From NCBI GenBank assembly GCA_038025085.1, contig CM076146.1:22300001-22364000 (forward strand): a DNA stretch of 64,000 nt. Reading direction: 5' to 3'. The notes beneath the pieces are model-generated. The model was not told the DNA's origin. It did not search any database and saw only the letters and a list, made by a program, of their open reading frames with translations. This DNA comes from Tetragonia tetragonoides. Lineage: Eukaryota > Streptophyta > Magnoliopsida > Caryophyllales > Aizoaceae. The first letter of the stretch is position 1, and each line of letters starts with the position of its first letter. Shown piece by piece: positions 21,601 to 34,089 of the stretch. The position numbers and the translations under genes were made by a program.

Positions 21601-24060
21601 CAAACAAGCTTCAACTCAAGCTTTTGAATGCATTTACGCGTTTTAAAACCTCATACGAGTAGGGTGAAAGAGATTTGAGTTCTTTTGTGTTGTATATTAA
21701 GAGAAAGCATCCAAATACTTTGTTTGCATTCATTTGAGTGTGAAACTATACCTAGGGATTTTACAGTTACAAACAAGCCTCAACTCAAGCTTTTGAATGC
21801 ATTTACGCGTTTTAAAAGCTCATACGAGTAGGGTGAAAGAGATTTGAGTTCTTTTGTGTTGTATATTAAGAGAAAGCATCCAAATACTTTGTTTGCATTC
21901 ATTTGAGTGTGAAACTACACCTAGGATGTTTACAAGTACAAACAAGCTTCAACTCAAGCTGCTGAATGAATTTACGCGTTTTAACAGCTCTTACGACTAG
22001 GGTGATAGAAATTGAGTTCTTTTATGTTGTATATTAAGAGAAAGCATCCAAATATGTTGGTTGCATTCATTTGAGTGTGAAACTACACCTGGGATGTTTA
22101 CAAGTACAAACAAGCTTCAACTCAAGCTGTTGAATGAATTTACGCTTTTTAACAGCTCTTACGACTAGGGTGATGGAAATTGAGTTCTTTTGTGTTGTTT
22201 ATTAAGAGAAAGCATCCAAATACTCTGTTTGCATTCATTTGAGTGTGAAAATACACCTAGGATGCTTACAGTTACAAACAAGCTTCAACTCAAGCTTTTG
22301 ATTGCATTTACGCGTTTTAAAAGCTCATACGAGTAGGGTGAAAGAGATTTGAGTTCTTTTGTGTTGTATATTAAGAGAAAGCATCCAAATACGTTGTTTG
22401 CATTCATTTGAGTGTGAAACTACACCTAGGATGTTTACAACTACAAACAAGCTTCAACTCAAGCTCCTGACTGAATTTACGCGTTTTCACAGCTCTTACG
22501 ACTAGGGTGATAGAAATTGAGTTCTTTTGTGTTGTATATTAAGAGAAAGCATCCAAATACTCTGTTTGCATTCATTTGAGTGTGAAAATACACCTAGGAT
22601 GTTTACAGTTACAAACAAGCTTCAACTCAAGCTTTTGAATGCATTTACGCGTTTTAAACGCTCATACGAGTAGGGTGAAAGAGATTTGGGTTCTTTTGTG
22701 TTGTATATTAAGAGAAAGCATCCAAATCCTGTGTTTGCAATCATTTGAGTGTGAAACTACACCTAGGATGTTTACAAGTACAAAAAAGCTTCACTTCAAG
22801 CTGTTGAATGAATGTACGCGTTTTAACTGCTCTTACGACTAGGGTGATAGAAATTGAGTTCTTTTGTGTTGCATATTAAGAGAAAGCATCCAAATATTTT
22901 GTTTGCAATCATTTGAGTTTGAAACTACACCTAGGATGTTTACAGTTACAAAACAAGCTTCAACTCAAGCTGCTGAATGAATTTACGCGTTTTAACAGCT
23001 CTTACGAATAGGGTGATAGAAATTGAGTTCTTTTGTTTTGTATATTAAGAGAAAGCATCCAAATATTTTTTTTGCATTTATTTGAGTGTGAAACTACACC
23101 TAGGATGTTTACAGTTACAAACAAGCTTCAACTCAAGCTTTTGAATGCATTTACGCGTTTTAAAAGCTCATACGAGTAGGGTGAAAGAGATTTGAGTTCT
23201 TTTGTGTTGTATATTAAGAGAAAGCATCCAAATACTTTGTTTGCATTTATTTGAGTGTGAAACTTTACCTAGGATGTTTACAGTCACAAACAAGCTTCAA
23301 CTCAAGCTTCTGAATGCATTTACGCATTTTAGAAGCTCATACGAGTATGGTGAAAGAGATTTGAGTTCTTTTGTGTTGTATATTAAGAGAAAGCATCCAA
23401 ATACTTTGTTTGCATTCATTTGAGTGTAAAACTACACCTAGGATGTTTACCGTTACAAACAAGCTTCAACTCAAGCTTTTGAACGCATTTACGCGTTTTA
23501 AAAGCTCATACGAGTAGGGGGGAAGAGATTTGGGTTCTTTTGTGTTGTATATTAAGAGAAAGCATCCAAATACTTTGTTTGCAATCATTTGAGTGTGAAA
23601 CTACACCTAGGATGTTTACAGTTACAAACAAGCTTCAACTCAAGCTTTTGAATGCATTTACGCGTTTTAAAACCTCATACGAGTAGGGTGAAAGAGATTT
23701 GAGTTCTTTTGTGTTGTATATTAAGAGAAAGCATCCAAATACTTTGTTTGCATTCATTTGAGTGTGAAACTATACCTAGGGATTTTACAGTTACAAACAA
23801 GCCTCAACTCAAGCTTTTGAATGCATTTACGCGTTTTAAAAGCTCATACGAGTAGGGTGAAAGAGATTTGAGTTCTTTTGTGTTGTATATTAAGAGAAAG
23901 CATCCAAATACTTTGTTTGCATTCATTTGAGTGTGAAACTACACCTAGGATGTTTACAAGTACAAACAAGCTTCAACTCAAGCTGCTGAATGAATTTACG
24001 CGTTTTAACAGCTCTTACGACTAGGGTGATAGAAATTGAGTTCTTTTATGTTGTATATTA
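15600..24060 (+). repeat. Higher-order repeat block, about 2,529 bp (15 monomers)
   Basis: Marker variants recur at 2,529-2,532 bp. The AGTAGGGGGGAAGAG variant occurs near 18,960 and 21,491. The extra-A ACAAAACAAGCTTC variant occurs near 20,421 and 22,950. ATGTTGGTTGC occurs near 19,526 and 22,055. An earlier, partly related copy starts near 15.6 kb but has about 1.35 kb (8 monomers) of other sequence inserted, giving an offset of about 3,878. The last copy is truncated near 24.05 kb. Confidence 0.75.
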
Positions 24061-26450
24061 AGAGAAAGCATCCAAATACGTTGTTTTCATTCATTCGAGT
24101 GTAAAACTACACCTAGGATGTTTACAAGTACAAACAAGCTTAAACTCAACCTGCTGAATAAATTTACGCGTTTTAACAGCTCTTACGACTAGGTTGAAAG
24201 AGATTTGAGTTCTTTTGTGTTGTATATTAAGAGAAAGCATCCAAATACTTTGTTTGCTTTCATTTGAGTGTGAAATTACACCTAGGATGTTTACAGTTAC
24301 AAACAAGCTTCAACCCAAGCTGCTGAATGAATTTACGCGTTTTAACAGCTCTTACGACTAGGGTGATAGAAATTGAGTTCTTTTGTGTTGTATATTTATA
24401 GAAAGGATCCAAAAAATTTGTTTGCAATCATTTGAGTGTGAAACTAGACCTAGGATGTTTACAGTTACAAACAAGCTTCAACTCAAGCTTTTGAATGCAT
24501 TTACGTGTTTTAAAAGCTCATACGAGTAGGGTGAAAGAGATTTGAGTTCTTTTGTGTTGTATATTAAGAGAAAGCATCCAAATACTTTGTTTGCATTCAT
24601 TTGAGTGTAAAACTACACCTAGGATGTTTACCGTTACAAACAAGCTTCAACTCAAGCTTTTGAACGCATTTACGCGTTTTAAAACCTCATACGAGTAGGG
24701 GGGAAGAGATTTGGGTTCTTTTGTGTTGTATATTAAGAGAAAGCATCCAAATACTTTGTTTGCAATCATTTGAGTGTGAAACTACACCTAGGATGTTTAC
24801 AGTTACAAACAAGCTTCAACTCAAGCTTTTGAATGCATTTACGCGTTTTAAAAGCTCATACGAGTAGGGTGAAAGAGATTTGAGTTCTTTTGTGTTGTAT
24901 ATTAAGAGAAAGCATCCAAATGCTTTGTTTGCATTCATTTGAGTGTGAAATTATAACTAGGATGTTTACAGTTACAAACAAGCTTCAACTCAAGCTTTTG
25001 AATGCATTTACGCGTTTTAAAAGCTCATACGAGTAGGGTGAAAGAGATTTGAGTTCTTCTGTGTTGTATATTAAGACAAAGCATCCCAATACTTTGTTTA
25101 CATTCATTTGAGTGTAAAACTACACCTAGGGTGTTTACAGTTACAAACAAGCTTCAACTCAAGCTTTTGAATGCATTTACGCGTTTTAAAAGCTCATACG
25201 AGTAGGGTGAAAGAGATTTGAGTTCTTTTGTGTTGTATATTCAGAGAAAGCATCCAAATACTTTGTTTGCATTCTTTTGATTGTGAAATTATACCTAGGA
25301 TGTTTACAGTTACAAACAAGCTTCAACTCAAGCTTTTGAATGCATTTACGCGTTTTAAAAGCTTTTACGAGTAGGGTGAAAGAGATTTGAGTTCTTTTGT
25401 GTTGTATATTAAGACAAAACATCCAAATACTTTGTTTGCATTCATTTGAGTGTGAAACTATACCTAGGATGTTTACAGTTACAAACAAGCTTCAACTCAA
25501 GCTTTTGAATGCATTTACGCGTTTTTAAAAGCTCATACGAGTAGGGTGAAAGAGATTTGAGTTCTTTTGTGTTGTATATTAAGAGAAAGCATCCAAATAT
25601 GTTGGTTGCATTCATTTGAGTGTGAAACTACACCTGGGATGTTTACAAGTACAAACAAGCTTCAACTCAAGCTGTTGAATGAATTTACGCTTTTTAACAG
25701 CTCTTACGACTAGGGTGATGGAAATTCAGTTCTTTTGTGTTGTTTATTAAGAGAAAGCATCCAAATACTCCGTTTGCATTCATTTGAGTGTGAAAATACA
25801 CCTAGGATGTTTACAGTTACAAACAAGCTTCAACTCAAGCTTTTGATTGCATTTACGCGTTTTAAAAGCTCATACGAGTAGGGTGAAAGAGATTTGAGTT
25901 CTTTTGTGTTGTATATTAAGAGAAAGCATCCAAATACGTTGTTTGCATTCATTTGAGTGTGAAACTACACCTAGGATGTTTACAAGTACAAACAAGCTTC
26001 AACTCAAGCTCCTGACTGAATTTACGCGTTTTCACAGCTCTTACGACTAGGGTGATAGAAATTGAGTTCTTTTGTGTTGTATATTAAGAGAAAGCATCCA
26101 AATACTCTGTTTGCATTCATTTGAGTGTGAAAATACACCTAGGATGTTTACAGTTACAAACAAGCTTCAACTCAAGCTTTTGAACGCATTTACGCGTTTT
26201 AAAAGCTCATACGAGTAAGGTGAAAGAGCTTTGAGTTCTTTTGTGTTGTATATTAAGAGAAAGCATCCAAATACTTTATTTGCATTCATTTGAGTGTGAA
26301 ACTATACCTAGGATGTTTACAGTTACAAACAAGCTTCAACTCAAGCTTTTGAATGCATTTACGCGTTTTTAAAAGCTCATACGAGTAGGGTGAAAGAGAT
26401 TTGAGTTCTTTTGTGTTGTATATTAAGAGAAAGCATCCAAATACATTGTT
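24050..26450 (+). repeat. Satellite segment shared with two distant parts of the array
   Basis: The first part (about 24.05-24.7 kb) is repeated at about 31.8-32.3 kb, including the unusual CTAGGTTGAAAGAG junction monomer. The remainder (about 24.9-26.4 kb) matches 35.0-36.5 kb at an offset close to 10,128 bp, exactly four 2,532-bp units. This shows long-range copying within the array. Confidence 0.6.
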
Positions 26451-29400
26451 TGCATTCATTTGAGTGTGAAACTATACCTAGGATGTTTACAGTTACAAAC
26501 AAGCTTCAACTCAAGCTTTTGAATGCATTTACGGGTTTTAAAAGCGCATGCGAGTAGGGTGAAAGAGATTTGAGTTCTTTTGTGTTGTATATTAAGAGAA
26601 AGCATCCAGATACTTTGTTTGCATTCATTTGAGTGTGAAACTATACCTAGGATGTTTACAGTTACAAACAAGCTTCAACTCAAGCTTTTGAATGCATTTA
26701 CGCGTTTTAAAAGCTTATACGAGTAGGGTGAAAGAGATTTGAGTTCTTTTGTGTTGTATATTAAGAGAAAGCATCCAAATACTTTGTTTGCATTCATTTG
26801 AGTGTGAAACTATACCTAGGATGTTTACAGTTACAAACAAGCTTCAACTCAAGCTTTTGAATGCATTTACGCGTTTTAAAAGCTCATACGAGAAGGGTGA
26901 AAGAGATTTGAGTTCTTTTGTGTTGTATATTAAGACAAAGCATCCCAATACTTTGTTTACATTCATTTGAGTGTGAAACTACACCTAGGATGTTTACAAG
27001 TACAAACAAGCTTCAACTCCAGCTGTTGAATGAATTTACGCGTTTTAACAGCTCTTACGACTAGGGTGATAGAAATTGAGTTCTTTTGTGTTGTATATTA
27101 AGAGAAAGCATCCAAATACTTTGTTTGCAATCATTTGAGTGTGAAACTACACCAAGGATGTTTACAGTTACAAACAAGCTTCAACTCAAGCTGCTGAATG
27201 AATTTACGCGTTTTGACAGCTCTTACGACTAGGGTGATAGAAATTGAGTTCTTTTGTGTTGTATATTAAGAGAAAGCTTCCAAATACTTTGTTTGCATTC
27301 ATTTGAGTGTGAAACTACACCTAGGATGTTTACAGTTACAAACAAGCTTCAACTCAAGCTTTTGAATGCATTTACGGGTTTTAAAAGCGCATGCGAGTAG
27401 GGTGAAAGAGATTTGAGTTCTTTTGTGTTGTATATTAAGACAAAGCATCCCAATACTTTGTTTACATTCATTTGAGTGTAAAACTACACCTAGGGTGTTT
27501 ATAGTTACAAACAAGCTTCAACTCAAGCTTTTAAATGCATTTACGCGTTTTAAAAGCTCACACGTGTAGGGTGAAAGAGATTTGAGTTCTTTTGTGTTGT
27601 ATATTAAGAGAAAGCATCCAAATACTTTGTTTGCATTCATTTGAGTGTGAAACTACACCTAGGATGTTTACAAGTACAAACAAGCTTCAACTCCAGCTGT
27701 TGAATGAATTTACGCGTTTTAACAGCTCTTACGACTAGGGTGATAGAAATTGAGTTCTTTTGTGTTGTATATTAAGAGAAAGCTTCCAAATACTTTGTTT
27801 GCATTCATTTGAGTGTGAAACTACACCTAGGATGTTTACAGTTACAAACAAGCTTCAACTCAAGCTTTTGAATGCATTTACGGGTTTTAAAAGCGCATGC
27901 GAGTAGGGTGAAAGAGATTTGAGTTCTTTTGTGTTGTATATTAAGAGAAAGCATCCAGATACTTTGTTTGCATTCATTTGAGTGTGAAACTACACCTAGG
28001 ATGTTTACAGTTACAAACAAGCTTCAACTCAAGCTTTTGAATGCATTTACGCGTTTTAAAAGCTTATACGAGTAGGGTGAAAGAGATTTGAGTTCTTTTG
28101 TGTTGTATATTAAGAGAAAGCATCCAAATACTTTGTTTGCATTCATTTGAGTGTGAAACTATACCTAGGATGTTTACAGTTACAAACAAGCTTCAACTCA
28201 AGCTTTTGAATGCATTTACGCGTTTTAAAAGCTCATACGAGTAGGGTGAAAGAGATTTGAGTTCTTTTGTGTTGAATATTAAGAGAAAGCATCCAAATAC
28301 TTTGTTTGCATTCATTTGAGTGTGAAACTATACCTAGGATGTTTACAGTTACAAACAAGCTTCAACTCAAGCTTTTGAATGCATTTACGGGTTTTAAAAG
28401 CGCATGCGAGTAGGGTGAAAGAGATTTGAGTTCTTTTGTGTTGTATATTAAGAGAAAGCATCCAGATACTTTGTTTGCATTCATTTGAGTGTGAAACTAT
28501 ACCTAGGATGTTTACAGTTACAAACAAGCTTCAACTCAAGCTTTTGAATGCATTTACGCGTTTTAAAAGCTTATACGAGTAGGGTGAAAGAGATTTGAGT
28601 TCTTTTGTGTTGTATATTAAGAGAAAGCATCCAAATACTTTGTTTGCATTCATTTGAGTGTGAAACTATACCTAGGATGTTTACAGTTACAAACAAGCTT
28701 CAACTCAAGCTTTTGAATGCATTTACGCGTTTTAAAAGCTCATACGAGAAGGGTGAAAGAGATTTGAGTTCTTCTGTGTTGTATATTAAGACAAAGCATC
28801 CCAATACTTTGTTTACATTCATTTGAGTGTGAAACTACACCTAGGATGTTTACAAGTACAAACAAGCTTCAACTCCAGCTGTTGAATGAATTTACGCGTT
28901 TTAACAGCTCTTACGACTAGGGTGATAGAAATTGAGTTCTTTTGTGTTGTATATAAAGAGAAAGCATCCAAATACTTTGTTTGCAATCATTTGAGTGTGA
29001 AACTACACCAAGGATGTTTACAGTTACAAACAAGCTTCAACTCAAGCTGCTGAATGAATTTACGCGTTTTGACAGCTCTTACGACTAGGGTGATAGAAAT
29101 TGAGTTCTTTTGTGTTGTATATTAAGAGAAAGCTTCCAAATACTTTGTTTGCATTCATTTGAGTGTGAAACTACACCTAGGATGTTTACAGTTACAAACA
29201 AGCTTCAACTCAAGCTTTTGAATGCATTTACGGGTTTTAAAAGCGCATGCGAGTAGGGTGAAAGAGATTTGAGTTCTTTTGTGTTGTATATTAAGAGAAA
29301 GCATCCAGATACTTTTTTTGCATTCATTTGAGTGTGAAACTATACCTAGGATGTTTACAGTTACAAACAAGCTTCAACTCAAGCTTTTGAATGCATTTAC

Positions 29401-31100
29401 GCGTTTTAAAAGCTTATACGAGTAGGGTGAAAGAGATTTGAGTTCTTTTGTGTTGTATATTAAGAGAAAGCATCCAAATACTTTGTTTGCATTCATTTGA
29501 GTGTGAAACTATACCTAGGATGTTTACAGTTACAAACAAGCTTCAACTCAAGCTTTTGAATGCATTTACGCGTTTTAAAAGCTCATACGAGTAGGGTGAA
29601 AGAGATTTGAGTTCTTTTGTGTTGTATATTAAGAGAAAGCATCCAAATACGTTGTTTGCATTCATTTGAGTGTGAAACTACACCTAGGATGTTTACAAGT
29701 ACAAACAAGCTTCAACTCAAGCTCCTGACTGAATTTACGCGTTTTCACAGCTCTTACGACTAGGGTGATAGAAATTGAGTTCTTTTGTGTTGTATATTAA
29801 GAGAAAGCATCCAAATACTCTGTTTGCATTCATTTGAGTGTGAAAATACACCTAGGATGTTTACAGTTACAAACAAGCTTCAACTCAAGCTTTTGAATGC
29901 ATTTACGCGTTTTAAAAGCTCATACGAGTAGGGTGAAAGAGATTTGAGTTCTTTTGTGTTGTATATTAAGAGAAAGCATCCAAATACTTTGTTTGCATTC
30001 ATTTGAGTGTGAAACTATACCTAGGATGTTTACAGTTACAAACAAGCTTCAACTCAAGCTTTTGAATGCATTTACGGGTTTTAAAAGCGCATGCGAGTAG
30101 GGTGAAAGAGATTTGAGTTCTTTTGTGTTGTATATTAAGAGAAAGCATCCAGATACTTTGTTTGCATTCATTTGAGTGTGAAACTATACCTAGGATGTTT
30201 ACAGTTACAAACAAGCTTCAACTCAAGCTTTTGAATGCATTTACGCGTTTTAAAAGCTTATACGAGTAGGGTGAAAGAGATTTGAGTTCTTTTGTGTTGT
30301 ATATTAAGAGAAAGCATCCAAATACTTTGTTTGCATTCATTTGAGAGTGAAATTATACCTAGGATGTTTACAGTTACAAACAAGCTTCAACTCAAGCTTT
30401 TGAATGCATTTACGCGTTTTAAAAGCTCATACGAGAAGGGTGAAAGAGATTTGAGTTCTTCTGTGTTGTATATTAAGACAAAGCATCCCAATACTTTGTT
30501 TACATTCATTTGAGTGTGAAACTACACCTAGGATGTTTACAAGTACAAACAAGCTTCAACTCCAGCTGTTGAATGAATTTACGCGTTTTAACAGCTCTTA
30601 CGACTAGGGTGATAGAAATTGAGTTCTTCTGTGTTGTATATTAAGAGAAAGCATCCAAATAATTTGTTTGCAATCATTTGAGTGTGAAACTACACCAAGG
30701 ATGTTTACAGTTACAAACAAGCTTCAACTCAAGCTGCTGAATGAATTTACGCGTTTTGACAGCTCTTACGACTAGGGTGATAGAAATTGAGTTCTTTTGT
30801 GTTGTATATTAAGAGAAAGCTTCCAAATACTTTGTTTGCATTCATTTGAGTGTGAAACTACACCTAGGATGTTTACAGTTACAAACAAGCTTCAACTCAA
30901 GCTTTTGAATGCATTTATGGGTTTTAAAAGCGCATGCGAGTAGGGTGAAAGAGATTTAAGTTCTTTTGTGTTGTATATTAAGACAAAGCATCCCAATACT
31001 TTGTTTACATTCATTTGAGTGTAAAACTACACCTAGGGTGTTTACAGTTACAAACAAGCTTCAACTCAAGCTTTTGAATGCATTTACGCGTTTTAAAAGC
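26450..31100 (+). repeat. Higher-order repeat block, 1,856 and 1,687 bp (11 and 10 monomers)
   Basis: The same monomer order starts at about 26,456, 28,312 and 29,999, giving periods of 1,856 and 1,687 bp. Diagnostic monomers are the GGGTTTTAAAAGCGCATGCG variant, the CATCCAGATAC variant, the CGAGAAGGGTG variant and the CCAGCTGTTGAATG type B unit. The shorter period means one 169-bp monomer was lost in the second interval. Related monomers recur in a looser arrangement at 41.7-51.3 kb. Confidence 0.72.
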
Positions 31101-34089
31101 TCATACGAGTAGGGTGATAGAAATTGAGTTCTTTTGTGTTGTGTATTAAGAGAAAGCATCCAAATACTCTGTTTGCATTCATTTGAGTGTGAAAATACAC
31201 CTAGGATGTTTACAGTTACAAACAAGCTTCAACTCAAGCTTTTGAATGCATTTACGCGTTTTAAAAGCTCATACGAGTAGGGTGAAAGAGATTTGAGTTC
31301 TTTTGTGTTGTATATTAAGAGAAAGCATCCAAATACTTTGTTTGCATTCATTTGAGTGTGAAACTACACCTAGGATGTTTACAAGTACAAACAAGCTTCA
31401 ACTCCAGCTGTTGAATGAATTTACGCGTTTTAACAGCTCTTACGACTAGGGTGATAGAAATTGAGTTCTTTTGTGTTGTATATTAAGAGAAAGCATCCAA
31501 ATACTTTGTTTGCAATCATTTGAGTGTGAAACTACACCTAGGGATTTTACAGTTACAAACAAGCCTCAACTCAAGCTTTTGAATGCATTTACGCGTTTTA
31601 AAAGCTCATACGAGTAGGGTGAAAGAGATTTGAGTTCTTTTGTGTTGTATATTAAGAGAAAGCATCCAAATACTTTGTTTGCATTCATTTGATTGTGAAA
31701 CTACACCTAGGATGTTTACAAGTACAAACAAGCTTCAACTCAAGCTGCTGAATGAATTTACGCGTTTTAACAGCTCTTACGACTAGGGTGATAGAAATTG
31801 AGTTCTTTTATGTTGTATATTAAGAGAAAGCATCCAAATACGTTGTTTTCATTCATTCGAGTGTAAAACTACACCTAGGATGTTTACAAGTACAAACAAG
31901 CTTAAACTCAACCTGCTGAATAAATTTACGCGTTTTAACAGCTCTTACGACTAGGTTGAAAGAGATTTGAGTTCTTTTGTGTTGTATATTAAGAGAAAGC
32001 ATCCAAATACTTTGTTTGCTTTCATTTGAGTGTGAAATTACACCTAGGATGTTTACAGTTACAAACAAGCTTCAACCCAAGCTGCTGAATGAATTTACGC
32101 GTTTTAACAGCTCTTACGACTAGGGTGATAGAAATTGAGTTCTTTTGTGTTGTATATTTATAGAAAGGATCCAAAAAATTTGTTTGCAATCATTTGAGTG
32201 TGAAACTAGACCTAGGATGTTTACAGTTACAAACAAGCTTCAACTCAAGCTTTTGAATGCATTTACGTGTTTTAAAAGCTCATACGAGTAGGGTGAAAGA
32301 GATTTGCGTTCTTTTGTGTTGTATATTAAGAGAAAGCATCCAAATACTTTGTTTGCAATCATTTGAGTGTGAAACTACACCTAGGATGTTTACAGTTACA
32401 AACAAGCTTCAACTCAAGCTTTTGAATGCATTTACGCGTTTTAAAACCTCATACGAGTAGGGTGAAAGAGATTTGAGTTCTTTTGTGTTGTATATTAAGA
32501 GAAAGCATCCAAATACTTTGTTTGCATTCATTTGAGTGTGAAACTATACCTAGGATGTTTACAGTTACAAACAAGCCTCAACTCAAGCTTTTGAATGCAT
32601 TTACGCGTTTTAAAAGCTCATACGAGTAGGGTGAAAGAGATTTGAGTTCTTTTGTGTTGTATATTAAGAGAAAGCATCCAAATACTTTGTTTGCATTCAT
32701 TTGAGTGTGAAACTACACCTAGGATGTTTACAAGTACAAACAAGCTTCAACTCACGCTGCTGAACGAATTTACGCGTTTTAACAGCTCTTACGACTAGGC
32801 TGATAGAAATTGACTTCTTTTGTGTTGTATATTAAGAGAAAGCATCCAAATACTTTGTTTGCAATCATTTGAGTGTGAAACTACACCTAGGATGTTTACA
32901 GTTACAAACAAGCTTCAACTCAAGCTGCTGAATGAATTTACGCGTTTTAACAGCTCTTACGACTAGGGTGATAGAAATTGAGTTCTTTTGTGTTGTATAT
33001 CAAGGGAAAGCATCCAAATACTTTGTTTGCAATCATTTGAGTGTGAAACTACACCTAGGATGTTTACAGTTACAAACAAGCTTCAACTCAAGCTTTTGAA
33101 TGCATTTACGCGTTTTAAAAGCTCATACGAGTAGGGTGAAAGAGATTTGGGTTCTTTTGTGTTGTATATTAAGAGAAAGCATCCAAATACTTTGTTTGCA
33201 ATCATTTGAGTGTGAAACTATACCTAGGATGTTTACAGTTACAAACAAGCTTCAACTCAAGCTTTTGAATGCATTTACGCGTTTTAAAGCTCATACGAGT
33301 AGGGTGAAAGAGATTTGAGTTCTTTTGTGTTGTATATTAAAAGAAAGCATCCAACTACTTTGTTTGCATTCATTTGAGTGTGAAACTAGACCTAGGATGT
33401 TTACAGTTACAAACAAGCTTCAACTCAAGCTTTTGAATGCATTTACGCGTTTTAAAAGCTCATACGAGTAGGGTGAAAGAGATTTGAGTTCTTTTGTGTT
33501 GTATATTAAGAGAAAGCATCCAAATGCTTTGTTTGCATTCATTTGAGTGTGAAATTATAACTAGGATGTTTACAGTTACAAACAAGCTTCAACTCAAGCT
33601 TTTGAATGCATTTACGCGTTTTAAAAGCTCATACGAGTAGGGTGAAAGAGATTTGAGTTCTTCTGTGTTGTATATTAAGACAAAGCATCCCAATACTTTG
33701 TTTACATTCATTTGAGTGTAAAACTACACCTAGGGTGTTTACAGTTACAAACAAGCTTCAACTCAAGCTTTTGAATGCATTTACGCGTTTTAAAAGCTCA
33801 TACGAGTAGGGTGAAAGAGATTTGAGTTCTTTTGTGTTGTATATTCAGAGAAAGCATCCAAATACTTTGTTTGCATTCATTTGATTGTGAAATTATACCT
33901 AGGATGTTTACAGTTACAAACAAGCTTCAACTCAAGCTTTTGAATGCATTTACGCGTTTTAAAAGCTTTTACGAGTAGGGTGAAAGAGATTTGAGTTCTT
34001 TTGTGTTGTATATTGAGACAAAACATCCAAATACTTTGTTTGCATTCATTTGAGTGTGAAACTATACCTAGGATGTTTACAGTTACAAA

